From NCBI GenBank assembly GCA_023143305.1, contig JAGLHV010000001.1:1-25890 (forward strand): a DNA stretch of 25,890 bases, read 5' to 3'. The first letter of the stretch is position 1; each line of letters begins with the position of its first letter. This stretch comes from a bacterium. Lineage in GTDB: Bacteria; CBDUZB01; JAGLHV01. A model generated the notes under the pieces. That model was not told the DNA's origin. It saw nothing but the letters and a program-made list of their open reading frames with translations, and made no database searches. A program made the translations under genes and the position numbers. This document shows positions 1 to 8,620 of the stretch, piece after piece.

Positions 1-18
1 GAAAAACATATTTTGCCT

Positions 19-1158
19 TTATTCTACCCTCTCCCCCCTTATAATTTCCGCATATATTTCTTCCATTTTTTTTATAAAAATATCTCTGGTAAATACATTT
101 TCTATACGCTTTCTGCCTTCTTTTCCCATAACTTGAGCTCTTTTCTTGTTTTCCAGAAGAAATTCTATTCTTTGCGCCATTAAATCACTATCACCCGGAG
201 GAACAAGAAAACCAGTAATCTTCTCCTTAATTATTTCCGGAATACTGCCAACCTTTGTCCCTACAACAGGTTTACCGACAGACATCCATTCCATAGTTAC
301 CCGTGAAATTGCTTCCGAACCCACAGAAGAAACAACCCCTACATCGCACAAATTCATTACATCGGAAACATTAGCACAGAATCCGACAAAAATAATTTTA
401 TTTCTTACTCCTGATTTTTCTGCTATTTGTTCTAAATCCTTTATTTTTAAGTTTTTCTCTTCCCCTACAATAAGAAATTTTACTTTAGAATTTTTAGCGG
501 ATATTTTCCCTGCCGCTTCAATAAAAATTTGATGACCTTTTACCGGATCCAAACGACCGATAACACCAACAAGTGTTGTCTTTTCCTCTACATGTAGTTT
601 CTTTCGCAGTTTTTCCTGTTTATTATCCAATCGAAATTTTTCTATATCAACAAAAGGATAAACAGTATCAATTTTTTTCTCTTCTAAATGTAAAGAATTA
701 ACCGATAAATTCTTTACAAAATCAGAAGAAACAATTAATTTATCCGCGATTTTTTGGTGAATGATTCGGTTAAACCAATTATTTTTAGGAGGTCTCATCT
801 CTCCCCTTGTTCTTACCAACCCTATTTTAAAATTAGAATTTTCTGCCTGCAATGATTTTATGGCTAAAGCTAAAGTAAAAAAACCTTCTCCGTAATGTGC
901 ATTTATAATTTGTATTTTTTCTTTTTTTAAAAATTCTTTCAACCGGAAAAAATCCGATAAAAAACACCAGGGTTTATTCAAATTGAAATGAGTATAGGTA
1001 GGAATTCCCCATCCTTCTGCTTTTATTACAGGAGGAGTATTTTTTTCTCCAATAACAAATACCCGGTGTTTCCTTTTGTGCAATCCTTTAGCTAAAGATA
1101 TTCCATACTCAGCAATAGCATTCCACCAACGAATGTTTACTACCTGTACTATATTCAT
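19..1158 (-). CDS. GT4-family glycosyltransferase
   Basis: A 379-residue GT-B fold glycosyltransferase of family GT4, predicted to add a sugar from a nucleotide-sugar donor to LPS core or another cell-surface glycan at the cytoplasmic face of the inner membrane. The N-terminal acceptor domain (about residues 1-190) starts MNIVQVV and has the usual 'GISLAKGLHKRKHRV' helix. The C-terminal donor domain contains the GVIGRLDPVKG loop and the EX7E motif (EAISRVTME) followed by GKPVVGTKVGSIPEII, typical of retaining GT4 enzymes. Length is normal for the family. The ATG start is 52 bp after the upstream heptosyltransferase, so it is probably the last visible gene of the LPS array; the operon may continue past the window edge. 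The sugar and acceptor cannot be told from sequence. Family assignment is firm; the LPS role is inferred from neighbours. Confidence 0.9.
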   Translation of the reverse strand: MNIVQVVNIRWWNAIAEYGISLAKGLHKRKHRVFVIGEKNTPPVIKAEGWGIPTYTHFNLNKPWCFLSDFFRLKEFLKKEKIQIINAHYGEGFFTLALAIKSLQAENSNFKIGLVRTRGEMRPPKNNWFNRIIHQKIADKLIVSSDFVKNLSVNSLHLEEKKIDTVYPFVDIEKFRLDNKQEKLRKKLHVEEKTTLVGVIGRLDPVKGHQIFIEAAGKISAKNSKVKFLIVGEEKNLKIKDLEQIAEKSGVRNKIIFVGFCANVSDVMNLCDVGVVSSVGSEAISRVTMEWMSVGKPVVGTKVGSIPEIIKEKITGFLVPPGDSDLMAQRIEFLLENKKRAQVMGKEGRKRIENVFTRDIFIKKMEEIYAEIIRGERVE

Positions 1159-1210
1159 CTTTTTTACTTAACCCCGTTTTTATAATTAAAAATTACTTAT
1201 TACCCTGATT

Positions 1211-2251
1211 TTATCCCTTTTTTGTAGTTAATTTTTGCCTAACAGCCTCTAATACCTCATCCACTTTAATTGCACTCATACATTCATGTGTTTTTAATTT
1301 ACATTTATATCCTCCGTGCAAACCACACGGCCGGCAAGGTAATTTTTTTTCTATAACTAAATTATTTTCTCCGTAAGGATAAAATCCAATTTGAGTAGTC
1401 GTCGGCCCAAACAAAGCAATTACCGGAATTTTATGTGCAACTGCTATATGCATTGAAGCAGAATCATTACTCACAAAAATACGGCAGTTACTAATTAAAG
1501 CCGATAATTGTTTTAAAGACGTTTTACCTGCTAAATTAATTATATTTTCCCTGGTTTGAGATGAAATTTCATTTACAATTCGATTAACAACAGGAACATC
1601 GTTTTTACTGCCAAAAATTACCGGCTTACAATCCATTTTGACCAGCAAATTTAATAATTTTGCATATCGTTGCGGCCACCATCTTTTAGTAGGCCATACT
1701 GACCCGGGATTAATTCCTATCAATAAATTATTTTCTTTAATCCCATATTGTTTTAAAGTTTTTGTTGCCTCTTTTTTTTCGTTTTCTTTTATAGGAATAA
1801 AAATTTCCGGATTAGTATTTTTTATTCCCATAAAAACAGCCAGATCAAGATTTCGCTCCAAATCGTGTTTATTTTTATCATAATAGATGATTTTATTTAA
1901 AAATATTTTTCCCTGACTCTTATCAAATCCTACCCTTAACGGGATTTTGCTTAACCAGGAAAGAAAAGCACTTCTGAAAGAACGGTGAGGCAAAATAGCT
2001 ATATCAAATTTTTTTCCTCGTATTTTTCTCACCAGTTTTAAAAAACCAAAAAAACTTCTGTCTCTCCCTTTTTTTTCATAAATAATCAATTCATCAACGG
2101 CGGGATGCTCAATTAAAATTTCCTTAGTACCCGGAATAACCAAAACTGATAAAAAACAATTTTTCATCGTTTTTTTAATCTCGGATAGCAAAGGAATAGT
2201 CAAAATTAAGTCGCCTAAAAAAGCTGTCTGAATAACTAAAATACGTTTCAA
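1211..2251 (-). CDS. waaF: GT9 ADP-heptose:LPS heptosyltransferase (WaaF-like)
   Basis: A 346-residue family GT9 enzyme that would transfer heptose from ADP-heptose to the Kdo-lipid A inner core on the cytoplasmic side of the inner membrane. It begins MKRILVIQTAFLGDLILTIP, the usual first strand and Gly-Asp loop. It has the NPGSVWPTKRW donor-site motif, the NDSASMHIAVAHKIPVIALF motif and a Cys-rich tail of the CRPC...C...C type found in many heptosyltransferase II proteins. The start codon is TTG, preceded by AGAGGAA about 5 bases upstream; no ATG start matches the conserved N-terminus. It follows a paralogous GT9 gene by 39 bp. Which of the pair is HepI and which HepII is not clear; the Cys-rich tail occurs in both. 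The symbol is by family resemblance. Confidence 0.88.
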   Translation of the reverse strand: MKRILVIQTAFLGDLILTIPLLSEIKKTMKNCFLSVLVIPGTKEILIEHPAVDELIIYEKKGRDRSFFGFLKLVRKIRGKKFDIAILPHRSFRSAFLSWLSKIPLRVGFDKSQGKIFLNKIIYYDKNKHDLERNLDLAVFMGIKNTNPEIFIPIKENEKKEATKTLKQYGIKENNLLIGINPGSVWPTKRWWPQRYAKLLNLLVKMDCKPVIFGSKNDVPVVNRIVNEISSQTRENIINLAGKTSLKQLSALISNCRIFVSNDSASMHIAVAHKIPVIALFGPTTTQIGFYPYGENNLVIEKKLPCRPCGLHGGYKCKLKTHECMSAIKVDEVLEAVRQKLTTKKG

Positions 2252-2290
2252 TTCCTCTTCCCTTTTTATAAAAACAATTAGAAAAAATTT

Positions 2291-3325
2291 CTAACCATTT
2301 TTCAATAATTTATCTACAGCATTAATTATTTCTTCTGTTGAAATTAAATTCAGGCAATCAAAAGTCTTTTTAGGACATTTATCTTTTGCATGTAAACTAC
2401 ATGGCCGACAGGGTAAATCCTTTTGAATTATTATTTTATTTTTTTCCCACGGTCCAAATCCAAAATCCAGGGTTGTAGGACCAAACAAAGCAACTACCGG
2501 AATTTCCAACGCTGCAGCTATATGCATTGCCCCTGTATCAGGAGTAATTAAAACTTTGCACATTTTTATTAAAGCAATAAGCCCTCTTAAATCTGTCTTG
2601 CCCACTAAATTAAAAATCTCATGGAGTGTATAAGGACCAAACCCGGAAATAATCTTCTTAGTAAATTCTAAATCTTCTTTTCCCCCCAGGAGTACCGGGG
2701 TATAATTTTTCTCTAACAATTTTTGAATTAATTCCGTATATTTAGAGGAAAACATTTTTTTTGTTTTATGTTTAGCCCCTAAATTTACCCCGATTAAAAC
2801 CTGCGGCAAATTACTTCTAACACTTTTTATTCTGATTTTTGCTTGTTTAATATCTTCTTCGGTTAAAAAAATTTGTGGATTTTTATATTTAATTTTAATA
2901 TTAACCCGGGATATTGCTTCCAGATAACGTTCAACAGTATGTTTTATTGGATGTTTCAATTTTTTCCGGTAAACTAAATAACGCCGGGCAAAAATATCTT
3001 TTTTATATCTTATCTTTTTATTCGCTCCTGAAAAAAAAGTTATTATATGGCTTCTAAGATTATGATGCAAATCAATGACCAGGTTAAATTTTTGCCTCCG
3101 GATTTGCTTAATTTTATCAGTCAAACTATCTTTTTTGGAAAAAACAATAATCTCATCCAGGTAAGGATTTGCCTTGAATATATCCATAAATTCTTCTTTA
3201 ACCAAAACCGCTATATAAGCATCAGCATATTTTTCTCTTATATTACCTAAAACTACCGTAGATAAAACAACATCTCCCAAAGAACTTAAACGAATTACCA
3301 AAACCTTTTTTTTGTTTTCAACCAT
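2291..3325 (-). CDS. GT9 heptosyltransferase, second copy
   Basis: A 344-residue GT9 glycosyltransferase, paralogous to the next gene downstream. N-terminal MVENKKKVLVIRLSSLGDVV is the classic heptosyltransferase start, with the SLGD loop that contacts the acceptor. The TPDTGAMHIAAALEIPVVAL segment and the C-terminal LPCRPCSLHAKDKC segment match the GT9 donor domain. It probably adds one of the two inner-core heptoses to Kdo-lipid A. It lies 36 bp after the unknown 181-residue gene and 39 bp before the second GT9 gene, consistent with one transcript. The middle of the donor loop reads NLGAKHKTKKMF instead of the NPGS.WPTKRW form of its neighbour, so the two enzymes probably differ in acceptor. 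Family firm, exact step uncertain. Confidence 0.87.
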   Translation of the reverse strand: MVENKKKVLVIRLSSLGDVVLSTVVLGNIREKYADAYIAVLVKEEFMDIFKANPYLDEIIVFSKKDSLTDKIKQIRRQKFNLVIDLHHNLRSHIITFFSGANKKIRYKKDIFARRYLVYRKKLKHPIKHTVERYLEAISRVNIKIKYKNPQIFLTEEDIKQAKIRIKSVRSNLPQVLIGVNLGAKHKTKKMFSSKYTELIQKLLEKNYTPVLLGGKEDLEFTKKIISGFGPYTLHEIFNLVGKTDLRGLIALIKMCKVLITPDTGAMHIAAALEIPVVALFGPTTLDFGFGPWEKNKIIIQKDLPCRPCSLHAKDKCPKKTFDCLNLISTEEIINAVDKLLKNG

Positions 3326-3361
3326 ATATTTTTCATCCTTAATCTAATTCCATTTTTATTA

Positions 3362-3907
3362 TTAGTAATAATTAATCTTTCCTGCTAACATATTCAATTT
3401 TTCCAGTAAATCCAAAACCTTATCTAATTTAAGATCTTCTTCCAATGAATAATTTTGTTTTTTTATGTTAATATATTTCTTACGCAAACAAACCGCATCA
3501 AATCCCGAAGACATAAAGGAGTCTATTATTTCTTTGTTTTTATAATCCGTTAAAAAAATTCGGGCAGACATTTCATTATTAGTACTAATAAAATATTTTT
3601 TATCGAATTCCATATCCCCTGTTTCTATTACCCGATAAAGACCAATTTTTTTTAAAATTCCTAAAATTTTTCCTTCATGGTAAATACTTAATTTAAACGG
3701 ACAATTCAAGTGGCAATAAATATCTAAAGTGGCCGGGTTACTCCGGCTGGCAGGTATAAGGATTATTTTTATTCGCCTTTGTTTATATAGTCCAGACAAT
3801 TGAGGAACAATATAAAACAAACCACCTTTAATCTTTGCCTGGTCAATCCGAGCAGCAATTTTTTCCAAAATTTCAAACTTGCGTTTATTAATGATTTTTT
3901 TTAGCAT
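3362..3907 (-). CDS. Unknown protein encoded within the LPS core cluster
   Basis: A 181-residue protein that I do not recognise. There is no signal peptide or membrane segment. The N-terminus is basic (MLKKIINKRKFEILEKIAARI), followed by a beta-rich centre with a TGDMEFDKKYFISTNNEMSA segment. That segment loosely resembles the GDxEFDxxFxIxSNDxxxA pattern I recall from uncharacterised DUF3137-like proteins; this is a weak memory-based likeness. The C-terminus (about residues 145-175) is Leu/Glu/Lys-rich and may be a helix or short coiled coil. Its start overlaps the 3' end of the lipid A acyltransferase gene by 20 bp and a GT9 gene follows 36 bp later, so it is almost surely translated with LPS genes. 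A role in lipid A or core assembly is inferred from position only. Confidence 0.75.
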   Translation of the reverse strand: MLKKIINKRKFEILEKIAARIDQAKIKGGLFYIVPQLSGLYKQRRIKIILIPASRSNPATLDIYCHLNCPFKLSIYHEGKILGILKKIGLYRVIETGDMEFDKKYFISTNNEMSARIFLTDYKNKEIIDSFMSSGFDAVCLRKKYINIKKQNYSLEEDLKLDKVLDLLEKLNMLAGKINYY

Positions 3908-4814
3908 TATTTACGCCTTTCCACCTCCGGTGTAACCAAAACCATTGCTCCGGATATTGCCACACATATTTTTCTACTACCTTTGTAAAATTAGTCATAG
4001 TTAAAGCAATGTCCTTTTCTTGATTTCCGGTATTTTCCAGCTTTACCGGTGGTTCAATAAATATTTTATGGGTGTGATCCTTCTGACGAATTATAAACAT
4101 CGGTATAACCGGCACTTTTGTTTTAAGAGCATAAATAGCTGACCCCGAAGCAGTTAATGCCGGATGCCCTAAAAAATCAATCACAATTCCCTTTCTGAAT
4201 TTTTGATCAAAATATATTCCTAGAATATTCCCCTTTTTAAGCCAATAAAATGCTTTTTTTGCTAATTGGCCACTTGAATGAGTAAAAAGAAGAGTTGATT
4301 TCAATTTCCATCTATTTCTGAGTCCCTGAATTAAATATTCTGTTTTTTTATCGGTAAGCGTTCTCATAAATGCTGAATAAGAATATCCTAAAGAGTTTAA
4401 TTTAAGTTCTATAAGTGTAAAATTTCCCAAATGTGCCCCAATCATAATTACTCCTTTTTTTTCCTTTAAAGCTTTTTTTAAATGCTCTTCCCCTTCTATA
4501 GTAATTAAATCGCATATCCGGTTTGTATCTCTATTGTAAAAATAAATTATTTCGCAAATTGAATAAGCAAAATGCCGAAAAACAAGTCTGATAAGTTCTT
4601 TTTTTTCTTCAAAAGTCAATTTTTTTCCATAAACTAAATTTAAGTTTTTCATTGCTCTTAAATAATGTTTTCTTAGTAAAAAACAACTAATTTTCCCTAA
4701 CATATCAGCAAATTTATACATGCTCTCAAGACTTAAAAAAGTACTAATCAACATGCTTGTTTTTATGGCTACCCACCCTAAAAATCTACCGGTTTTCTTG
4801 CTTACTTTTGACAT
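3888..4814 (-). CDS. Lipid A biosynthesis acyltransferase family (LpxL/HtrB-like)
   Basis: A 308-residue membrane-associated acyltransferase of the LpxL/HtrB family (Lip_A_acyltrans), expected to move an acyl chain from acyl-ACP onto Kdo2-lipid IVA. Signs are the length, the hydrophobic N-terminus, the VIMIGAHLGNFTLIE block around residue 128, and the later GNILGIYFDQ and ALKTKVPVIPMFI segments that match the family's R/D and P blocks. The family's catalytic HX4(D/E) motif, usually HFGNWE, here reads H128-L-G-N-F-T133: Thr sits at the acidic position (codon ACA, clear in the DNA). The next acid is E136. The enzyme may use a shifted acid or be altered in activity. It follows kdtA by 32 bp and overlaps the next gene. 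Family confident; activity less so. Confidence 0.85.
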   Translation of the reverse strand: MSKVSKKTGRFLGWVAIKTSMLISTFLSLESMYKFADMLGKISCFLLRKHYLRAMKNLNLVYGKKLTFEEKKELIRLVFRHFAYSICEIIYFYNRDTNRICDLITIEGEEHLKKALKEKKGVIMIGAHLGNFTLIELKLNSLGYSYSAFMRTLTDKKTEYLIQGLRNRWKLKSTLLFTHSSGQLAKKAFYWLKKGNILGIYFDQKFRKGIVIDFLGHPALTASGSAIYALKTKVPVIPMFIIRQKDHTHKIFIEPPVKLENTGNQEKDIALTMTNFTKVVEKYVWQYPEQWFWLHRRWKGVNNAKKNH

Positions 4815-4846
4815 TTTTTAACTATTTCCTGTGTTTTTATTATTAT

Positions 4847-6163
4847 CTATTTTAATAATCCAGCAACTAATTCCAAATTTTTTAGAGTTGCACCCTGCCC
4901 GGATAAAACAGCTTTTCTGGCATTTTCACCTATTTTAAACAACAGCGAAGAATCATTCAATAAATGTAAGATATTTATTTCCAGCTCTCTTTCATTTTTA
5001 ACCTGGATACCCCCATTTTCTTTTTTAAGCAAACAGGCCGGTTCTTTAAAATTTTGCATATAAGGACCGAATAAAACCGGTTTGGCCAGACTAGCCGGTT
5101 CAAGAATATTATGCCCGCCTATTTTGACTAAACTACCACCCACAAAAACAATTGTGGCAATAGCATAGGTTTTCATTAATTCTCCCATGGTATCTAAAAT
5201 AATAATATTTAGGGGAAAAAGAGATTTTTTTTCAACTTGACCGAAAGTAATCTTAGAAGACAAAGTACTTTTTCTAGTAAAATTAAAAGATCCCTTTCTC
5301 AATAAACCCTCTAAATAAGCAACCCGTTCTAAATGGCGGGGAGCAATAATTAACTTTAACCCGGGATATTTATTTAAAATCCGCTTATAAACATCTATAA
5401 TTATTTTTTCCTCCCCTGCCCTCGTACTACCAGCCACCCAGATTAAGTCCTTTTCTACCAAACAAAATTCCTGATAAATATCTTCTATTTCCCGATTAGT
5501 AATTTGTTCCGATAAAAAGCCATCGTACTTAACGTTGCCGGTTATCTTCACTTTTTCCCTGTCTGCCCCTAGAAAAATAATTCTCCTTGCATACTTTTCA
5601 GACTGCATACTAAAAACATCTATAAAAGATAAAAATCCCTTCATCCAGAACTTAAAAATTCTATATTTTTTAAAACTTTTATCGGAAATGCGCCCATTAA
5701 CAACAATCACTTTTGCCTGTTCTTTTTTGAGCAGGTAAATTAAATTAGGCCAAATTTCTGTCTCTACCAACACTAAAAGCTTGATCCTGAAACATTTTAA
5801 AATTCTCCTTATACAATTTTTTAAATCTAAAGGCACAAAAATAACTATTTCTTCCGGATATAAATCTTTTAATGTTTGAACTCCCATTGGTGTCATAGAA
5901 GAAATAAGCAGTTTATAATAAGGAATTTTTTTTCTTATTTCTTTTATTAAGACAGAAGCAATCTTTGCTTCTCCCACAGAAGAAGCATGAATCCAAAAAT
6001 ACTCATTTTCCCGGCTAAGATTAGCTCTTATTTTTCCGGGTAAAAATCCAAATCTCTGTCGAACTCCTTTTCGCCATCTGGAAGAAAAAATCATTCTTAT
6101 CCCCCAATAGGGAAAAGTAAAAACGACAAAAAAAATTAAAATTAAATTGTATAAAAAATACAT
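4847..6163 (-). CDS. kdtA: 3-deoxy-D-manno-octulosonic acid (Kdo) transferase
   Basis: A 438-residue Kdo transferase (WaaA/KdtA, GT30), which attaches Kdo from CMP-Kdo to lipid IVA at the inner membrane. The N-terminus has one membrane anchor (about residues 3-25, YNLILIFFVVFTFPYW), then the family signature FWIHASSVGEAKIA with catalytic Glu at residue 65. The C-terminal domain has VAGSTRAGEE, IIAPRHLER and the donor-binding FVGGSLVKIGGHNILEPAS motif. Length is normal. The gene starts only 4 bp after the stop of the DUF374 acyltransferase gene, with a weak Shine-Dalgarno, so it is likely translationally coupled. How many Kdo residues it adds cannot be read from sequence. lpxK, a common neighbour, is not in the window. 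Strong call. Confidence 0.95.
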   Translation of the reverse strand: MYFLYNLILIFFVVFTFPYWGIRMIFSSRWRKGVRQRFGFLPGKIRANLSRENEYFWIHASSVGEAKIASVLIKEIRKKIPYYKLLISSMTPMGVQTLKDLYPEEIVIFVPLDLKNCIRRILKCFRIKLLVLVETEIWPNLIYLLKKEQAKVIVVNGRISDKSFKKYRIFKFWMKGFLSFIDVFSMQSEKYARRIIFLGADREKVKITGNVKYDGFLSEQITNREIEDIYQEFCLVEKDLIWVAGSTRAGEEKIIIDVYKRILNKYPGLKLIIAPRHLERVAYLEGLLRKGSFNFTRKSTLSSKITFGQVEKKSLFPLNIIILDTMGELMKTYAIATIVFVGGSLVKIGGHNILEPASLAKPVLFGPYMQNFKEPACLLKKENGGIQVKNERELEINILHLLNDSSLLFKIGENARKAVLSGQGATLKNLELVAGLLK

Positions 6164-6167
6164 TTTT

Positions 6168-6818
6168 TTATTTTTTCACCAAAGTATCTGCCTGCTCAGT
6201 AATTTTATTCATAGCTTTTTCTAATTCGCCGGTTTTTTCCTGGAGATTATCATTACTCCCTACATAAATCGGCGCTCCGGTAATCACCACTCCTCTATTA
6301 AAAGGAAACGGAATAATAAACTTATCCCAGGAAGAAAGAATCTTTTTCCTCTTCATCCCATAAGTTAAAGGAATTATGGGATAACCACTTTTCATAGCTA
6401 AATAAACAATTCCCGGTTGAACTTTGTTAACCGGCCCGCGCGGGCCATCAGGGGTTATCGCAATTATCTTATTTCCCCTTAATTTTCTTAACATTTCTAT
6501 AAAAGCCCTTTTCCCCCCCCGGGAAGAAGAACCCCGTATCGTTTTAAACCCAAACCTATACAAAATCTGCGAAATATATTCCCCATCTTCACTCTGGCTG
6601 GTCATCACATAAATATCCTGCCGGCGATGAGAATAAACTAAAAATAAAAGACGATTATGCCAAACAGCATAAATAAAAGGGTTTTTTTTCTTTTTTAAAT
6701 TTTCAACCTTTTTATGCTCTATTCTTTTTACAATAGATGTTTTCCCTATAATGTTTATAATCAGCCATGCTATAAAAGAAATAAATCGTTCATTAATAAA
6801 TTTCATTAAACCCTTCAT
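6168..6818 (-). CDS. DUF374 lysophospholipid acyltransferase-like protein
   Basis: A 216-residue protein of the DUF374 branch of the lysophospholipid acyltransferase superfamily. After a hydrophobic N-terminal segment (about residues 11-28, FISFIAWLIINIIGK) comes the AVWHNRLLFLVY block with His54, then TSQSEDGEYISQIL, RGSSSRGGKRAF and the ITPDGPRGP motif that is diagnostic of DUF374. It probably works on a phospholipid or lipid A precursor at the inner membrane; the family's exact reaction is poorly known. It directly precedes kdtA (4 bp gap), a frequent pairing in diderms. The first ATG (6818) lacks a clear ribosome site; the ATG at 6806 has AAGGG 5 bases upstream and may be the true start, giving 212 residues. 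Confidence 0.85.
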   Translation of the reverse strand: MKGLMKFINERFISFIAWLIINIIGKTSIVKRIEHKKVENLKKKKNPFIYAVWHNRLLFLVYSHRRQDIYVMTSQSEDGEYISQILYRFGFKTIRGSSSRGGKRAFIEMLRKLRGNKIIAITPDGPRGPVNKVQPGIVYLAMKSGYPIIPLTYGMKRKKILSSWDKFIIPFPFNRGVVITGAPIYVGSNDNLQEKTGELEKAMNKITEQADTLVKK

Positions 6819-6908
6819 CAGACTTTATTTTACAACCAAATTTAATCCATGAATTAACCCGAATTTTCTCTATCTAATATAAGGTAAGATTCAATTTAAC
6901 TATAGTTT

Positions 6909-7565
6909 TTAACGCGGTTTATGGGTAGAGACCCAGCCAACTATACTCAGTATGCTTTTTTGAGGTAATAATTGGTGATTTTCATTGAAAGTTATTCCTA
7001 TTTTTTCTGTATTAAGAATCTGTGATACTTTTTTGCTTATCCCTCCATTCCACTCCTTACAATAATGGTCAAAACTAAAAACTAATTCACAATCCTGTTT
7101 TTTTGCTTCTGAAACAACCAACCGATTAACAAAATTGGAAGCTTCCCGCAATGCTTCTTCTCCAATTATATCTAAAATTTGCGATAAGAATAAATCACCT
7201 GATTCTTCTTTCTTTTTTATTCCCTCTTCTAATTGTTTCCCGATAGTTACTGCCCATAAACTTACCGCCAACCATTTCTTGATCCGGGAAACTAAATCAT
7301 CAATACCGGAAAATAATTTTTCTCCTTTTTCCTTGTTCAAAGTTCTATAAAGTACGCAAGGAACAATTAAATCCTGAGCAAAATTAATTGCTTTGGATAT
7401 TTCTTCCCTTTTTTCTTTTTTAATTAATTTTATATCTGTAATTCCAAAAACATTTACCAGTTCTTCTTCTTCAAAATCCTGCGCTGTTAACAAATTTTTG
7501 GACTTTAATATTTTAAAAATCCTTTTCGGAATAATTTCTATCTTGAATTTTTTTATTTTGGTCAT
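6909..7565 (-). CDS. Standalone MetH-activation-domain-like protein, divergent
   Basis: A 218-residue protein resembling the cobalamin-dependent methionine synthase activation domain (Met_synt_B12), which in MetH binds SAM and helps reductively remethylate the corrinoid. Similar parts are WAVTIGKQLEEGIKKKEE, the LSQILDIIGEEALREASNFV helix and the C-terminal IGITFNENHQLLPQKSILSI block, which matches the usual IGV.LTES.MM.P.KSVS.I pattern. The RxSPGYG SAM-binding motif is replaced by FSFDHYCKEW: the Arg and Gly are gone and only a Tyr and Trp remain. About 90 N-terminal residues are extra and charged. It sits 39 bp after secF and before the LPS genes, with no corrinoid enzyme in view. It could be a degenerate corrinoid reactivator or a repurposed fold. 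Domain likeness moderate, function unknown. Confidence 0.65.
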   Translation of the reverse strand: MTKIKKFKIEIIPKRIFKILKSKNLLTAQDFEEEELVNVFGITDIKLIKKEKREEISKAINFAQDLIVPCVLYRTLNKEKGEKLFSGIDDLVSRIKKWLAVSLWAVTIGKQLEEGIKKKEESGDLFLSQILDIIGEEALREASNFVNRLVVSEAKKQDCELVFSFDHYCKEWNGGISKKVSQILNTEKIGITFNENHQLLPQKSILSIVGWVSTHKPR

Positions 7566-7604
7566 TAAAATGTTACCCGCACATTTAAATTGTTTTTCCC
7601 GTTT

Positions 7605-8504
7605 CTATTTTTTACCTTTTCTTGTTTCCCATTCATAAACTAAAGGAGCGGCTATAGCAATCGAAGAATAAGTTCCAATTATAATTCCAAACAACAAAGT
7701 AAAAGAAAAATCATGAATTACTCCTCCTCCAAAAACAAAAAGTGAACCTACAACCAAAAAAGTAGTTAAAGAAGTTATTATTGTCCGGTTAAGAGTAGAA
7801 TTTATTCCCTTATTTACAATATCATAAAAGGTATCCTTGCGTCGTAATCTGGTTGTTTCCCTTATCCGGTCATAAACCACAATAGTATCGTTAATCGAAT
7901 AACCGGCTAAAGCAAGCAAAGCAGCAATTACGGTTAAAGTTATTTCCTTGTTGAAGAAGGACAGAACTCCAAAAACGATAAATACATCATGAATCAAGGC
8001 TATCACCCCCGCCATTCCATAAACGCCGGATTTAAACCGCAAAGCGACATAAATAATTATCCCGATAAATGACCAAAAAACAGCCCCTTTAGCCCGTTTT
8101 ATTAAATATTTTCCCACTGACGGGCCAACCATTTCATCCCGTTCTATTACAAAACTGTTATCTTTTAATCCTGCACTAAGTGCTTTCTGAATATTACGGC
8201 TCATTTCTATTCCTGTATTATTACTTTTTTTTACCCGAATAATAACTCTATTATCTTTGGTGAAATTCTGAATCTCACTCCCATGCAAATCAGAACCAAT
8301 CAATGTTTCCCTTATTTCAGCAACACTTACCGGATTAATAAAGGTAAGTTCTAACATTGTCCCTCCTTTAAAGTCAATACCCAAATCGGGTCCGCCTCTA
8401 ACAATTAAGGAAAACAATCCTATTAAAACAAAGAAAATTGAAATACCAAAAAAAATCCATCTTTTCTTTAAAAAATCAATATTAGATTCTCCAAAAAATT
8501 GCAT
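7605..8504 (-). CDS. secF: Protein translocase subunit SecF
   Basis: A 299-residue RND-superfamily inner-membrane subunit that works with SecD to use the proton-motive force to pull proteins across SecYEG. There is an N-terminal membrane helix (WIFFGISIFFVLIGLFSLIV), the PDLGIDFKGGTMLEL motif, a periplasmic P1 domain (about residues 40-125) and five further membrane helices. The last block includes ALAGYSINDTIVVYDRIRET, the SecF signature in TM4/5. Length is standard. The start has a strong TAGGAGG site. It lies 116 bp after secD, a longer gap than usual for the pair but with no gene or clear terminator in it. Strong call. Confidence 0.97.
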   Translation of the reverse strand: MQFFGESNIDFLKKRWIFFGISIFFVLIGLFSLIVRGGPDLGIDFKGGTMLELTFINPVSVAEIRETLIGSDLHGSEIQNFTKDNRVIIRVKKSNNTGIEMSRNIQKALSAGLKDNSFVIERDEMVGPSVGKYLIKRAKGAVFWSFIGIIIYVALRFKSGVYGMAGVIALIHDVFIVFGVLSFFNKEITLTVIAALLALAGYSINDTIVVYDRIRETTRLRRKDTFYDIVNKGINSTLNRTIITSLTTFLVVGSLFVFGGGVIHDFSFTLLFGIIIGTYSSIAIAAPLVYEWETRKGKK

Positions 8505-8620
8505 TTTATCCTCCTATTTTTTATTCTTTTTAAAAAAGAGTATTTTGACAAAACCCTTAAAATAATAATTATTAATTGATATTTAAATCTAAAGTAATAA
8601 CATTCCGGACATTTTCATAT

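Noticed and set aside
8505..8620. Possible terminator or regulatory RNA between secD and secF
   Set aside because: Only an AT-only TTTTTTAAAAAG palindrome is seen; no GC stem or T-run that would stop transcription.
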